Source: Epiperipatus broadwayi
Taxonomy: Eukaryota; Onychophora; Udeonychophora; Euonychophora; Peripatidae
NCBI GenBank assembly: GCA_028023455.1
Contig: JAQFVV010000017.1
Span: 5,180,098 to 5,244,097 of the forward strand
Length of the DNA: 64,000 nt
Direction: 5' to 3'
A model generated the notes under the pieces. The model made no database searches, was not told where the DNA came from, and saw nothing but the letters and a program-made list of their open reading frames with translations. Of the stretch, positions 21,240 through 31,979 are shown piece after piece. How positions within the stretch are numbered: position 1 is the first letter of the stretch; the number at the start of each line of letters is the position of its first letter. The translations under genes were made by a program, and so were the position numbers.

Positions 21240-22520
21240 AAATTTTAAATATTATATCATCATCAAAAGTATAGGTCCATGGAAGGGTCCAAAGATTAGT
21301 CACATCATCTATTCATCCATTTTCCCACTCCATTCTCTTCATTGCTCAACCATTCATTTCCAAGAAACTCTTACATCATCCAACAATGTCAAACTTTTTT
21401 GTCCTTTCTTTTTGATTCCACTCACCATTCCATCTGAAACATCTTTCATTAAACTACTTTCTTCTTAATATATGTCCAATCCAGTTTCTCTTACTAATTT
21501 CCTCAATCAATCATCTTTTTTCATTTATTATTTTCAAAACTTCTTCATTTGTTATTTTATTCATCCAAATGATTTTTTTCCATTTTTCTCCATGTCCACA
21601 TCTCAAAGGCGTCCAATCTGTTCCTAATTTTCTTACTCACTGTCCACATTTCACAACCATACAATACTACACTCTACACATACTATTTAATTGATCTTTT
21701 TTCTTAATTCTCTCTTCAAAGAACCACAAAATATCTTGTTTCTCTTCACAGATGTCTCTTTTGCCAATACTTTTCTTCTTTTAAGTTCATCTTCACTTCT
21801 TCCATCCTCACTCAACCAACTACCCAAATATCTAAATCCCTTTACCTGTTGAACTATGTTATTATTTTCAATTTGCTGTCTTTTTGCATTCCTCCCTATC
21901 CATAAACACTGTTTTTTCAATGTTAATCTTCATTCCATACATCATTCCTCCAATTTATTCAACATATTCTGAAGATACTTTCATCCTGTTATAAGAATCA
22001 TATCACCTGCAAGTTTTATATATTTTATTATTCCACCTCCACCATTTGCTCCTCCCAGTCTAAATAATTATTTAAAATGTCTTCTAAATAAATACTAAAA
22101 GGAACAGGTGACATAATGCACCCTTGCCTAACTCCTCTTTCTATATTCACTTCATCAATCTCATTACTCTTCACTCTAATTCTTATCCTTTGCCCAGTAT
22201 ACATATTCCAAATCAATCTTCTCTCTTTTCAAAATAATCTTTTATGTTTTTTAACTCAAACTCATTCTCCTTACAAAATTGTACAAGCCGGTTACCTTAC
22301 CTCTTTCATTTCTTTTTCCAATACCATAATTTCCAACAATTTTTCCTTCCTTACTTTTCCCCATAACAGCATTCTAATCACCCAATAACAATATACATGC
22401 ATTTTTTCCTTCATGTTGGATAATTTCCTCTATCTTCTTATATATTCCATCAATTTCCATTATCATCATGACAAGTAATTGGCATATAAACTTGTACAAT
22501 TACAAGCTAAAATTGTATAA
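21240..22520 (-). pseudogene. LINE reverse transcriptase, C-terminal half (lineage L2), broken
   Basis: The minus-strand order is RGVRQGCIMSPVPFSIYLED (motif B region), a decayed catalytic region, then CLWIGRNAKR. FRYLGSWLSEDGRSEDELK follows, then FEMWTWRKM and a C-terminal WTYIKKK-like block. YLGS...DGR is diagnostic for non-LTR reverse transcriptases. The two longest intact frames are 21,687-21,920 and 22,028-22,216. The 5' half (endonuclease, fingers) is missing. The lineage differs from the RTE fragments and from L3. Confidence 0.7.
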
Positions 22521-22679
22521 GAAATCCTTTTTTCTTCTTAAGACTTTCAGGGTTTTTTTTAATACTCTTCTATATATTCGAAAACAGACACGTTTCTCTT
22601 TTTTTTTTTAAATATACATTTTCAACCCAAACTAAATTCTAAATATATCAGTAATAAATGTAAATCTAAATGTATCAGT

Positions 22680-22770
22680 AGTATGAGATAGTGTGGATAG
22701 TTGAAGGTTGCTTGAAAGTCTGAGTTCAAATCCCTTATATTTACAATTAAGTTCCAGGTATAAGAATGCC
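22680..22770 (+). repeat. Possible tRNA-derived relic
   Basis: GTGTGGATAGTTGAAGG (A-box-like) and GAGTTCAAATCCC (B-box-like) are spaced as in a tRNA, but the stems are poor. It resembles the weak relic at 1.79-1.87 kb. Confidence 0.25.
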
Positions 22771-23019
22771 TGTATTTCCAATCTTACTAAATTCTAAACT
22801 AATTTTATAAAAAGAAGAAACCAATATCTGGTTTCTATATAATTAAAACTAAATGTGAAATAAATTAAGCCACAACTGTAGGTGCTACTTTTAAATTAAT
22901 TTAAAAGTAAACCAATAAAATTTTTACCTTCTCTTTCATAATTCAAAAATATTTACAAATATAAATAAAGCATCACATGATCACATCTCCAATACTAGCA
23001 CATAATTGTTTATAAACAA

Positions 23020-23285
23020 GACAAGTCGGTGCTCTCAGATCCAAAGCTCCTCACTGACGAAGGCCACTAGCCAGAAACTAGTCTGGGGATATTGGATGAG
23101 TAGGCATTAGATAGGGATTTTATGCACAGATCCAAAGCTCCTCACTGACGAAGGCCACAAGCCAGAAACTAGTCTGGAAATATTGTATTAGTAGGCATTA
23201 GATAGGGATTTTATGCACAAGCCTTCTGGCATCCATTGATTACTCTGGTTGGCACAGGGTAGCGCTACTGTATGTGCCTTGTTTA
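23020..23285 (+). mobile_element. RZ1 copy with two hammerheads in direct tandem
   Basis: Two copies of a ~96-bp segment containing the ribozyme and GGATTTTATGCACA lie head to tail. They are followed by the family end GCATCCATTGATTACTCTGG and a truncated terminus. The flanking TTTATAAA sequences AATTGTTTATAAACAAG and CCTTGTTTATAAATATAAAT may be part of the insertion site. No left arm is present. Confidence 0.7.
23032..23100 (+). ncRNA. Type I hammerhead (RZ1), tandem copy 1
   Basis: Outer ATCCAA, inner CTCCTCA, core CTGACGA, stem II GGC/GCC, GAAA, palindromic stem III ACTAGT, C, inner TGGGGAT and outer ATTGGAT. All core bases fit CTGANGA. Stem I pairs on both sides of an internal loop. A second copy at 23,128-23,188 has a weaker outer stem. 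Confidence 0.75.
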
Positions 23286-23514
23286 TAAATATAAATAAAG
23301 TTTTAACAATAATACATAGTTAGCACAAAACATATACATCCAAATTCAAAGGTAATCAAAATAATGTCCATAACATCAATCTAAATTATAAACAGGTTTT
23401 TTGAGACTAACGTAAGTCACTTACATATGTTTATAATACCATGGCAGAATATTTCTTAGCAGGAGTTCTTTCTGCAGTTTATTGCAAGACTTCATAATTT
23501 GACTGACATTAAAA

Positions 23515-24110
23515 CAATATGTACATATATTTAGTGTTTTCCTGACGGTTTATGATGATGGTATTTAGTTGTATTTATATATTGGACTATTTCCGTCATC
23601 TAATATTGAGTATTGAATGTCTTTAGAACCATTTAACTTTATTTAAATTTTCCAATTATATTCAACTGTTAGTAGTAGCACACAGGTTGGTATATGTACA
23701 ACATTTCAAGTATTATCAGTGACACTACTAACCTGGGAATCAAACCTAGGCCCTTAGATTCTTGAATATTGAATTTTAAGGTAACGTTCTAACCAACTGA
23801 GCCATCCTGCCAAAAACAACAGTTAGTAGAAATTTCATATACTTATCTATGATATTCCGCCTGATTTTTCCACTTTTTCCTAAGAGCAAAGTTGAATCTA
23901 AGGGTCGAGGTTCAATTCTCATGCTAGTACTATAACTGGTCAGGCTAGCAATATCTGAAGAAGAGAAAATAATATCACTCGAAACGTTGTGTATATACTA
24001 ACCTGTGTGCAATTACTAATAGTTGAATATAAATGAAAAATTTAAAAAAAGTTAATTTTTTTAAAAAACATTTGATACTTAATATTATATAATGAAAAGA
24101 GACCATCATA
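23515..24110. mobile_element. PLE-A foldback: two inverted 3' termini fused
   Basis: The left part (23,530-23,878) is the minus-strand PLE-A 3' end, the right part (23,879-24,075) the plus-strand end. Each has the tRNA-like module, the CTGAAGAAG stem-loop and the terminal ACTAACCTGTGTGC sequence. They meet at GAGCAAAGTTGAATCTAAGG with all coding sequence deleted. The left copy still carries CCTGATTTTTCCACTTTT, which follows the GIY-YIG frame in the 33-37 kb element. Confidence 0.7.
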
Positions 24111-24639
24111 TAAGTACATATATTTATTTTCCTGTTATTCTTTTTTTCTTACCCAAGGTGAAGATAAAATGTCATTTATAAGCTTCCTTGACCAGATGGA
24201 ATTTTCCTCCTTTGGTTCAATTTTATTTAATGCAAATCTGCATAAATATTTGCTAATTAGCCATCATTTTTCCTTTTGTATTAAGAGTTGGAATCTCTTT
24301 AAAATAGCATTTCAAGATAACAAACGTTGGAATTGAGGTAGTTTTCAAGTGGTCAATGACTTTTACCTATTTAGACACTACGCATACTCCAGGTTCAAAT
24401 ACTAGCTAAAAAGAACGAATGAATTTCAAAAGAAAATCTGCATATATATATATACAACCGACTTCTGGTTTTCATAACCTGAGTGACTTCTGTTCATAAT
24501 CTTGGATTAAATAAAAAAAAAAAGAATTTAATTACCTACTATTACCTTACTTGTATAGTCATATAAATCTGAAACTACTTCAGCATCTATATATTAATGT
24601 GTCCTTAAATTTTTAACTACTCCAGACACTTCTATCTTG

Positions 24640-24890
24640 GGACCTCATTCCTAATCTTTCCCTTACAAAAAAAGTGGAGAAATCAGTAGGATCCTCATAG
24701 ATAAGTAGTTAAATTTTTTATTCCCTGTTTGCCTTTGATAAAATAGCCTAGTTGATTGGAACATCATCTTACATATAATATTCATGAACCTAAAAATCCC
24801 TGGTTTGATTCTCATACTAATATTATCATCAATCAGGCCAAAAAGACCTAAAGAAGAGAGAAAAGTGAAAATTAGTTGTATAAAAAACCA
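24640..24890 (+). mobile_element. PLE-A 3' terminal fragment
   Basis: It matches 36.72-36.93 kb: AAAAAAGTGGAGAAATCAG, CTCATAGATAAGTA, a decayed tRNA-like module with TGGTTTGATTCTCAT, then ATCAGGCCAAAA and CTAAAGAAGAGAG. It ends where LINE L3 begins. Confidence 0.6.
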
Positions 24891-24899
24891 AAAGAGGGA

Positions 24900-26200
24900 G
24901 TTAGAGTACAACATTAAAAGAAACTGGGGTAAGAAAAGAAAAAGAACTTATTAAACGTGAATAGGTATAACTATATGGGAATCGTCTTAAATAATCAGAG
25001 AAATTGCTTGGATGAATGGGAGAAAAAATGTATAAATAAAGCAAAGAAAATAAAGGGACTGATAAAGACATTAACAATGTTTTCATATTATAAATATGAT
25101 GTAGCAAGAATTGTATGGAAGGGAGTGATAGTAGCAGTGTTAACTTATGGTAACAATACATTGTGTTAGAAATGGGATGTTAGATTACTTAGAAAAAGTA
25201 CAAAGAGAAGTAGGAAGATATGCATTAGATACAGATATGTGGATGGCAAATAAAACAATTCAAGGAGAAATGGGATGGTCAAGTTTTTATATGAGAGATG
25301 CCAAAAAGCAAAATGAAAATGTTTGGTAAATTGCAATTTATGGATAATAAGAAATAGCCAAAACAGTTTTAATTAAGTTAAGAGTAAAGGACAGGCAACA
25401 AGATAGGTAAGAAAGATCTTATGGTATGCAGAAGATTTGGATAAAGACTTCATGTCAATATACTTATACAAAAGGTGGGATTATTGCATTAGGAGGATTG
25501 TTGAGGGTTATAGTGGCAAAGAACAAGATAGAATAGATTAATAAAAAATAGGAAGTTGGAGAGATAGAGAACTAGTAAGGAGAGTAAAAAGAGTATAAAT
25601 ATATATAGAAGTAAACAGATAATTAGATGTGAGTTAATTTATGATAATAGCAAGGAAAGTAGTTTACTGTTTAAGGCTCGAACAGGATCTTTAGCAACAA
25701 AGGGATATACACATAAATGGAAAAATGTGGGTGATTTAGTCTGCAAGTTGTGTAAGGAAGGCATAGAAAATATTAGGCATCTGTTAAGTGAATGTAAATG
25801 CCTGCAAGAAGAAAGGATACAAATAATGAAGTTGTTGAAGAATAAATATAAACAAGGTGATTAAAAAAAAATGGGTTCTCGGTTTTTATACTGGGTTTGG
25901 GAAAAGATAAGGGAGATTTAGATATAAAGCCATGGAGTTGACAAAGATTATGTTGTGGAAATGGGATGAAGCAGGATAGAGAAGAATATGGAAAAAACTT
26001 GGGGTGGGGAATGGAAAGGGAAGGTAAGGTGGCTAACAGGTTTCTCTGTGCATAGTGGCTGAAAGATTCCTGACACTGAGAAAGGAAAAACCATGGTGCA
26101 TTGAATCGCATCGCAAGCAAATTTAAATTCAAATTACTGATAGTTGGAAAAGCAGAATAATAAGAAGATGGGTACTGGGATTAGCGAAGAAATAATATAA
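24900..26200 (+). pseudogene. LINE L3, RT thumb and C-terminal zinc knuckle, broken
   Basis: Plus-strand blocks in order: YNYMGIVLNNQRN (about 24,970), KKIKGLIKTL, VARIVWKGVIVAVLTYGN, then LDYLEKVQREVGRYAL and TIQGEMGWSSFYMRDAK. Further on, LLFKARTGSLATKGYTHKW is followed by a CCHC-type knuckle CKLCKEGIENIRHLLSECK at about 25,741-25,797. Frames shift at least twice. The order matches the C-terminal half of a CR1/Jockey-like reverse transcriptase. The palm with the catalytic aspartates is missing. Lower-quality relatives lie at 1-410 and 55.77-56.17 kb. Confidence 0.75.
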
Positions 26201-26254
26201 TAAAATAAAATTTAAAAATAATTTTAAATTTCATATAGTAATATTGAGATTGAA

Positions 26255-26565
26255 CAGGCAAAACTCTCCATACAGTAATGCCAGCCTGCGCCATCCAGAG
26301 TAATCAATGGATGCCAGAAGGCTTGTGCATAAAATCCTCATCTAGTGACTACTCATCCAATATCCCCAGACTAGTTTCTGGCCTGTGACCTTCATCAGTG
26401 AGAATATTGGATGAGTATGCATTAGATGGGGATTTTATGCATAAGCTTTCTGGCATCCATTGATTACTCTGGTTGGCACAGGATGGCACTACTGTATGGA
26501 GAGTTTTGCCTATTTAATAACAGTTATGTGCTAGCATAGGAGATGGTGATCATGTAATATTTAGA
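26255..26565. mobile_element. RZ1 foldback, right arm shortened
   Basis: The left end AGGCAAAACTCTCCATACAG and right end GTATGGAGAGTTTTGCCT are exact inverted termini. The left arm holds a minus-strand hammerhead (about 26,353-26,402). The right arm lacks the ribozyme and joins at GAATATTGGATGAG. The junction sequence GTGATCATGTAATATTTAG follows the right end. Confidence 0.7.
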
Positions 26566-26924
26566 TTGATAATAAAAAAAATTAATAAAGAAATAATATA
26601 AGGTTATAAGTTTCATAGATTGATTATATTTTGCAAGTTTTATATGCATGATCATATTAATTGATATAAAATAATCAATAGATATTAAGGACTTTATTGA
26701 TTTGACATGTAATAATAATAATTAATGATAATAAGTATAGTTTAAGTTAGGAACTAGTTTAGTGTATGTATATATGTTAAGGTTTATATCTATATATTTT
26801 GGTATAAATATACTGAAGGTGGTTTTATTTACGTATTGCATATTATAGGGATAGTATATGTAATGTAGTATAAATAAAGGATATACATATATATTTGGTG
26901 TGTATGCATGTATATATAGTTAAC

Positions 26925-27225
26925 TAATGAGCATTCTAATAGCTCTTAACAAACTTTTCAGAATATCCCTATCCTCAGACCGATTTCTAGCTTTTGGCTT
27001 TCCTCAGTGAGGTGCTAGAATATTCAAGCATTAGATTTAAAATACCATATCAAGCTCAGCACTTTATCTAATAGTTAATTATTAAATAGAAAATCTGAAA
27101 AACCTAAAAACCGATCCAAGGATAGGGATATTCTGAAAAGCTTGTTAAGAGCTATTGAGATGCTCATTAGATACCATTTGTAATACAAGCTTAATAAATT
27201 AGATCGTGTGACATACGACTTGATT
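26925..27225. mobile_element. RZ2 foldback element with hammerhead
   Basis: The left end ATGAGCATTCTAATAGCTCT and right end AGAGCTATTGAGATGCTCAT are inverted termini. The left arm carries the complete minus-strand hammerhead; the right arm has only the 3' half (ACCGAT, GGATAGGGATATTC). The middle contains ACTTTATCTAATAG, shared with the 15.9-kb copy. Confidence 0.65.
26960..27027 (-). ncRNA. Type I hammerhead (RZ2), stem I fully paired
   Basis: Minus strand: outer GAATAT, loop, inner CCTCA, core CTGAGGA, stem II AGC/GCT, GAAA, stem III ATCGGT, C, inner TGAGG (perfect to CCTCA), loop, outer ATATTC (perfect to GAATAT). The inner pair A-T here replaces a G-T wobble in other copies, a compensatory change. 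Confidence 0.7.
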
Positions 27226-27334
27226 TCTTTGCAATGCATATATAGATATAGGTAATAAGATATTTGTAGAAAAATAAGTGATTTACAAGTAGACATAATG
27301 TTGTATGTTTATATGATTACGAATTTGTATATAA

Positions 27335-27580
27335 CTGTCAGATAGATTAATTTTAATTTAATAAACTAAGCATTGAAAAAAGTAAAAAGAAAAAAGGATT
27401 GTTTGAAGAAAAGAGAAAAATAATATCACTAGGAAATGCTGTGTTATATATTAATCTATGTGCTATTATTAACAGTTAAATGTATTTGAAAAGTTTAAAT
27501 AAAGTTTGAATTTTTCCAAAGATATTTAACAATTAATATTAGTTGATAGAAATAGTCCAATATATAATTACAAGTTCACA
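27335..27580 (+). mobile_element. Family E fragment followed by PLE-A terminal fragment
   Basis: TAACTGTCAGATAGATTAAT at 27,335 is the family E end. From 27,420 GAGAAAAATAATATCACTAG, TTATTAACAGTTAAATG and ATAGAAATAGTCCAATATAT match the PLE-A terminus at 36.93-37.08 kb. Confidence 0.5.
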
Positions 27581-28362
27581 TAGACTCAGTATAAAATATA
27601 CCCAAGATTAATTTTTAAAAATCAGACATTTAATTAAAAAAATAAAATGGGGATCTCCTAACTCAAACTTTCAAACATTTATTTTTATTCAAAAATAATA
27701 AAATTGGCAAGAACTTTCCAAAGATTGAAAGCAATAAAATCTTTATAGCTTTTGTAGATTTTAAAGACACATATTTATAGACTTTAATATACACAGTAAG
27801 CATACGTTAAGAGACTTACTTCAGAATTCCACCAAAAAAAAAAAAATCTGAAATGCTATCTCTTAAATTGAAAAAAAATGGGGAAAAGCTATAAACCTTT
27901 TTTCCAAAAAAAAAAAGATAAAACAAAATAATATAAAATATTTTTAATTACTTATTATTAACAATTTATACGGAATTTTGAAAAAAAAATTATATTTAAG
28001 AGAACGTCAAATAAAGGGAAAACATCACAATAATATTCAAGTGTTATAATTTGGTCAACTTTTGAACAGAGAACTTAACATACATACAATTTAATAACTA
28101 AAATTTAAAAGATCGCTTATTTTACATTAAAAATTAATGTTATTTAGTATATTTAGTCATCAATGAATAAATAAAATGGCAAGATTTTGATGTAAAAAAT
28201 ACATACAAACAAATAAAATTATTATCAAAGATACAATTATTCGTCACTATAAAAAATACATATTAGAATAAGTTATATGTATGAACAAAAAAAAAAAAAT
28301 CTTTATCTGTAAATAAGATTACCAAAAAATCTTATAAAGAACTTTGTGTATTTATAGTTTTC

Positions 28363-28994
28363 AAGTAAACCAAGATGGCAGCTTATATTTTTGATAAATC
28401 CACAGTTTTGAGGGCCCCCAAAAAATGTTTACAAAAAAAAATCCTACTAGGAAACATCCTATTTAATATTAACATTTTATTTTTATTATTATTTAAAATA
28501 AAAAAATCATAGTGGAAAAATTAATTACAATATTTACAGTTTTCCTTTTTTTTTTTTTTTGGATTACCTTATTAACAAAAAAATAAATATAAATATAATA
28601 TTTGTACTTTATTCATGTCAGTGGTGTGTGATCATATTGTGACCATTAACGCACACCTTTCAGGAGAGCAGGAGTCCATAGCTTTAGAAACAGGCCACTG
28701 AAATCATGTTCTGTGACAGAAAAGTCCCAACTTTTTAACTTTATAACGATTTATCAAAAAAACTGCTGACAAAAAGAAACCTGCTAAATTGAACGAAAAT
28801 ATGACAATGTTAAGAGCTTCTCATCGTTTCCCACAAAAAATTGAAATAAAGCTTCTTAATGAAATTTATCGGAATTTATTCCTTATTTTAAATTTATCAA
28901 GCAATTTATTAATTTTGTTTTAATTTAACAACTAACACATGGCCGTTGAAACTATATATTTATCAAAAATATGAGCTGCCATCTTGGTTTACTT
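28363..28994. mobile_element. Element bounded by 37-bp terminal inverted repeats
   Basis: Bases 28,363-28,399 and 28,958-28,994 are inverted copies with 36 of 37 positions matching, both starting AAGTAAACCAAGATGGCAGC. The 560-bp interior has no transposase-like frame. The precision of the arms suggests a cut-and-paste DNA transposon derivative, but no target duplication was clear. Confidence 0.65.
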
Positions 28995-29267
28995 AAAAAG
29001 TCCCAAGAACCGAACTTTGATTTATAAATGCATAATCAGATTAAAAATATGTATATATAATTTTTTCAGAAAGCATAAAAAGAGAATTATAAATGGAATT
29101 GTTTTCCAGAATACAAAAATCAACTGGGAAAAAAATAAAAAAATGGAATCATATGGGAATACTTTTGAATTTTTACAGGAAATATATGGTAACATTATTG
29201 CAAGTAGTAAAAATAATTTTTCTAAAAAAAGTTGTAATTAGCTAAAAAAAAATTCAGGTACCATTAT

Positions 29268-29466
29268 TTATCTTCCTTGCATTTTATTCTTCTGCAAATT
29301 ATTATTTGATTCACTATTTTTATGAAAAGATTTGGATTGTCTGTGTTTGAATATTTTCTTAATCTTTGTTACTGATTGATTCTGCTGATGAAAATGATTT
29401 TTTGTCTTATAGCTCTGATTTCTGTTTATTAAAATTGATTTTCCTTTTTCGTTGGAATCAATTGCT
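29268..29466 (-). CDS. Candidate terminal exon, paralogue of exon at 31.4 kb (unknown protein)
   Basis: The exon would start after a plausible acceptor (TTTATTCTACTATAG) at base 29,466 and run to a TAA at 29,268. It contributes one base to a split codon and then 65 codons and a stop. The peptide is rich in lysine, asparagine, serine and histidine, with no domain I recognise. Its residues DSNEKGKSILINRNQ and HQQNQS line up with TDEKEKSVLINRIQ and RQNQS of the exon at 31,355-31,547. Both have the same entry phase and end in an Arg-stop. Codons differ mostly at synonymous or conservative positions, which argues for coding duplicates. No upstream exon was found for this copy. It could be a decayed paralogue or part of an unknown mobile element. 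Confidence 0.4.
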
Positions 29467-30662
29467 CTATAGTAGAATAAACAAAAACAAAAAATATTAA
29501 TTTAAATAAAATCCTTATTAATAACAATACCAATTGAAATTAATATATATAAATAAAACTTGAACAATAATAATAAACATAAAATATTTTTAATCAAATT
29601 TAAATGTGTAAGAATTATCGTCTACAAATCATGACATAAAGGTCTCACAGGAAAACAATAAGGATGTTATCAGCCTAAGATAGAAATATGATGAAAATAA
29701 TTTAATAAAAATAATTGAGACACCTCATCATCATTTACTCAAACTAAACAAGTTATTAATATAAAATGCATTAAAAAAATAAATAAATAAAATCTATAAA
29801 AAAACAGTGCAAAGTAAACGCATTTCTTTTTCTTTTTGTAAAAACAATACGCACAACATTAAAAGTTACTATTCAACAAATAAATTCAACTAATAAATTA
29901 ATTGGATTAAAAAAAAAGTAAACTTAATATTTTGATCTAATTCCCACCCCTCAAATAATTATCAGTCAATCCCATATTTCATTTCTGCTAAGTTTTTCCA
30001 AATCTCTGTTTCTCTTCATTTTCTTTCCCCCAAAACTATTCTAATTTTCAATATTGCCAACCAGTTTTGTTCAGTCCTCATTTCCTTTCACAGTTCTTTA
30101 AAGACGTTAAGAAAGTAAAAGGTTAAATAACCAAATTTAAGCTCAGATGGGGGGAAAAAAGGCTCATTAGTATATAAAATCCTTTTTAATTACTATTACG
30201 TAAAAAAGCTACATTATTATTTTTTCTTTACCATTGTATAAATAGTTTTAAAATGATTTGCATTGTAAACGCTAGTCTGTTTTCTGAATATTTTGAAAAA
30301 AAAATTCAAAGAAGAACAGTAAAAACTAAATTAATAAATTCACTGCAAATTTAAATGTATGTTGGATATATAAAATCCTTTTTGATTACTACTAAAAATT
30401 AGTTCATCCAAGAGGAACTTCTTTTTATATGCTTTTATTTAACTTAACTTTGCTTGTGAGTTTTTCTAAGTAAAATCCTGAAACTCAATTTTCACCTACT
30501 TCCAATTTCTGACCGATTTGAAACTTTGCATATATATATATATATTACTGCTGACATTTTTTTTTTTTTAGAGTTTGCAAATATTTCTGCAAAAAATTAC
30601 AGTTTGCAAATAATTTTAGCAAAAAATTAGAAAAAAGATGTAAATTTTTAACTTACATTTGC

Positions 30663-30745
30663 TTCTGATGACGCCAGAAGCAGAAACCGGTCTGGGATTG
30701 AGGATATTTTCAAAGCTTGTTAAGAGCTTATTTTGCGAGCTCTAT
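30663..30745 (+). mobile_element. RZ2 terminal fragment with hammerhead relic
   Basis: Core CTGATGA (30,664-30,670) is followed by a GC-containing stem II relic, GAAA, palindromic stem III ACCGGT, C, then TGGGATTGAGGATATT. The unit end AGCTTGTTAAGAGCT and GCGAGCTCTATATA follow. The 5' half of stem I is missing, so the insert is 5'-truncated exactly at the ribozyme. Confidence 0.5.
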
Positions 30746-31354
30746 ATATAACATTTTTAATTTCATGGATAATGTTGGTATAGTGGTGTCTAATGACCAT
30801 CCGTGTCATTTAAAACTGAATAATTTGCTGAAAATTGGATCCGTTGATTTTTTCATTTATTTTTTAGTACATGCTTTTATTAACTTACTCTGTTTATAAT
30901 CTTTTTGTCTAGATAAAATCTAATTTAAATAAATTCATCTCATTTCAATAATTCTATGTTATATATATATATATATGAAATTTAAAAATATAAAAAGGAA
31001 TTTTTTAAAAAAATCCTTTCATTTATATAAATGCATTAAAAAGTAATATTTTTTTTGTCAGCTTTCACAAATAAGTGTGAGAGGGCGCTCATGTTTAGAA
31101 GCAGTCTTATGTGTATTTTCTATTAATTTTCATGAGCTTCTTATCCAGAAAAAATTACAATTTCAAATTTTTAACTTAATATTCTTTCATCATTTTGTTA
31201 CTATGTATATGAAAAAAAAATATGTCTAATTTCTATTCGTGTAAAGTATAACTAAAAATACATACATGCCCATGTTATAGTGAAAAACGGGAAAAAATAT
31301 TTTTAACGTTTTAATGCATTTCTTTAAAAAATATATTTTCTAATTTAAAATAAT

Positions 31355-31752
31355 TTACCTACACTTTTTATTTTTTTTATACCAATTGTCTTCTTTTTTC
31401 TTTTTAAAACACATTTGTGACGATGCGCATGGTTCATTGTGCTTGCTGATTTGAGATTGATTTTGTCGAATAATATGTGCTTTTTTTTCAAATTCCTGAA
31501 TTCTATTTATCAAGACAGATTTCTCCTTTTCATCAGTAACATTCTCTCTGAAAAAGTAAATAATAAAAAAAAAGTGCTTAATAATGATAAATAGAATGAA
31601 AACATAAAATTCTAAAAATATTAAAAAATACATAAATAGCGCAAAATAAAATCTATCAAAAACTTCATTATTTACACCCGTAAAATGTACGTCAAAATCG
31701 AAAAATAAATCACTTACACAGAAGAACAATCAAAGCAAAAATTATCTTGCAT
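31355..31752 (-). CDS. Candidate two-exon gene encoding a ~75-residue Lys-rich protein
   Basis: Exon 1 (31,752-31,718) opens with ATG and reads MQDNFCFDCSS. It ends at a strong donor, GT before GTAAGTG. A 170-bp intron ends in TTTACTTTTTCAG. Exon 2 (31,547-31,355) starts in the matching phase and continues VENVTDEKEKSVLINRIQ to a lysine-rich end and TAA. Both splice sites are near consensus and the phases agree. An in-frame TAA sits just upstream of the ATG, so exon 1 is either the first coding exon or an internal one entered after TAAG. The exon 2 paralogue at 29.3 kb supports coding. No domain or family is recognised. Promoter and polyadenylation signals are unclear in this AT-rich DNA. Confidence 0.4.
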
Positions 31753-31979
31753 ATCATCTTATGCAATGTGGTCATTGGGAGAAACTAACCAGATTTCGAT
31801 AATAAACGGCATATTAAATGTTTGTAGTTTGGAGACGGAGATTTTACAACATTTTGCCATCTGATGTCCATAATTACTCAAGCTTACAATAGGTGTCTCT
31901 AGAGTAGAATGAAGACAATTGCTCTTGAAAGCATGTGACAAAGCCATACGATAAAGCAATTCCTATAATGGTGCTTACT

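Noticed and set aside
30530-30548. TATATA runs as promoters
   Set aside because: Alternating AT runs occur throughout this AT-rich window and none is linked to a supported transcription start.
31355-31362. AG-GTAAAT as a splice donor ending the 31.4-kb exon
   Set aside because: The TAA inside it is the natural stop, and the paralogous exon ends at the same place with AGATAAAT, which is not a donor. The stop reading is simpler.
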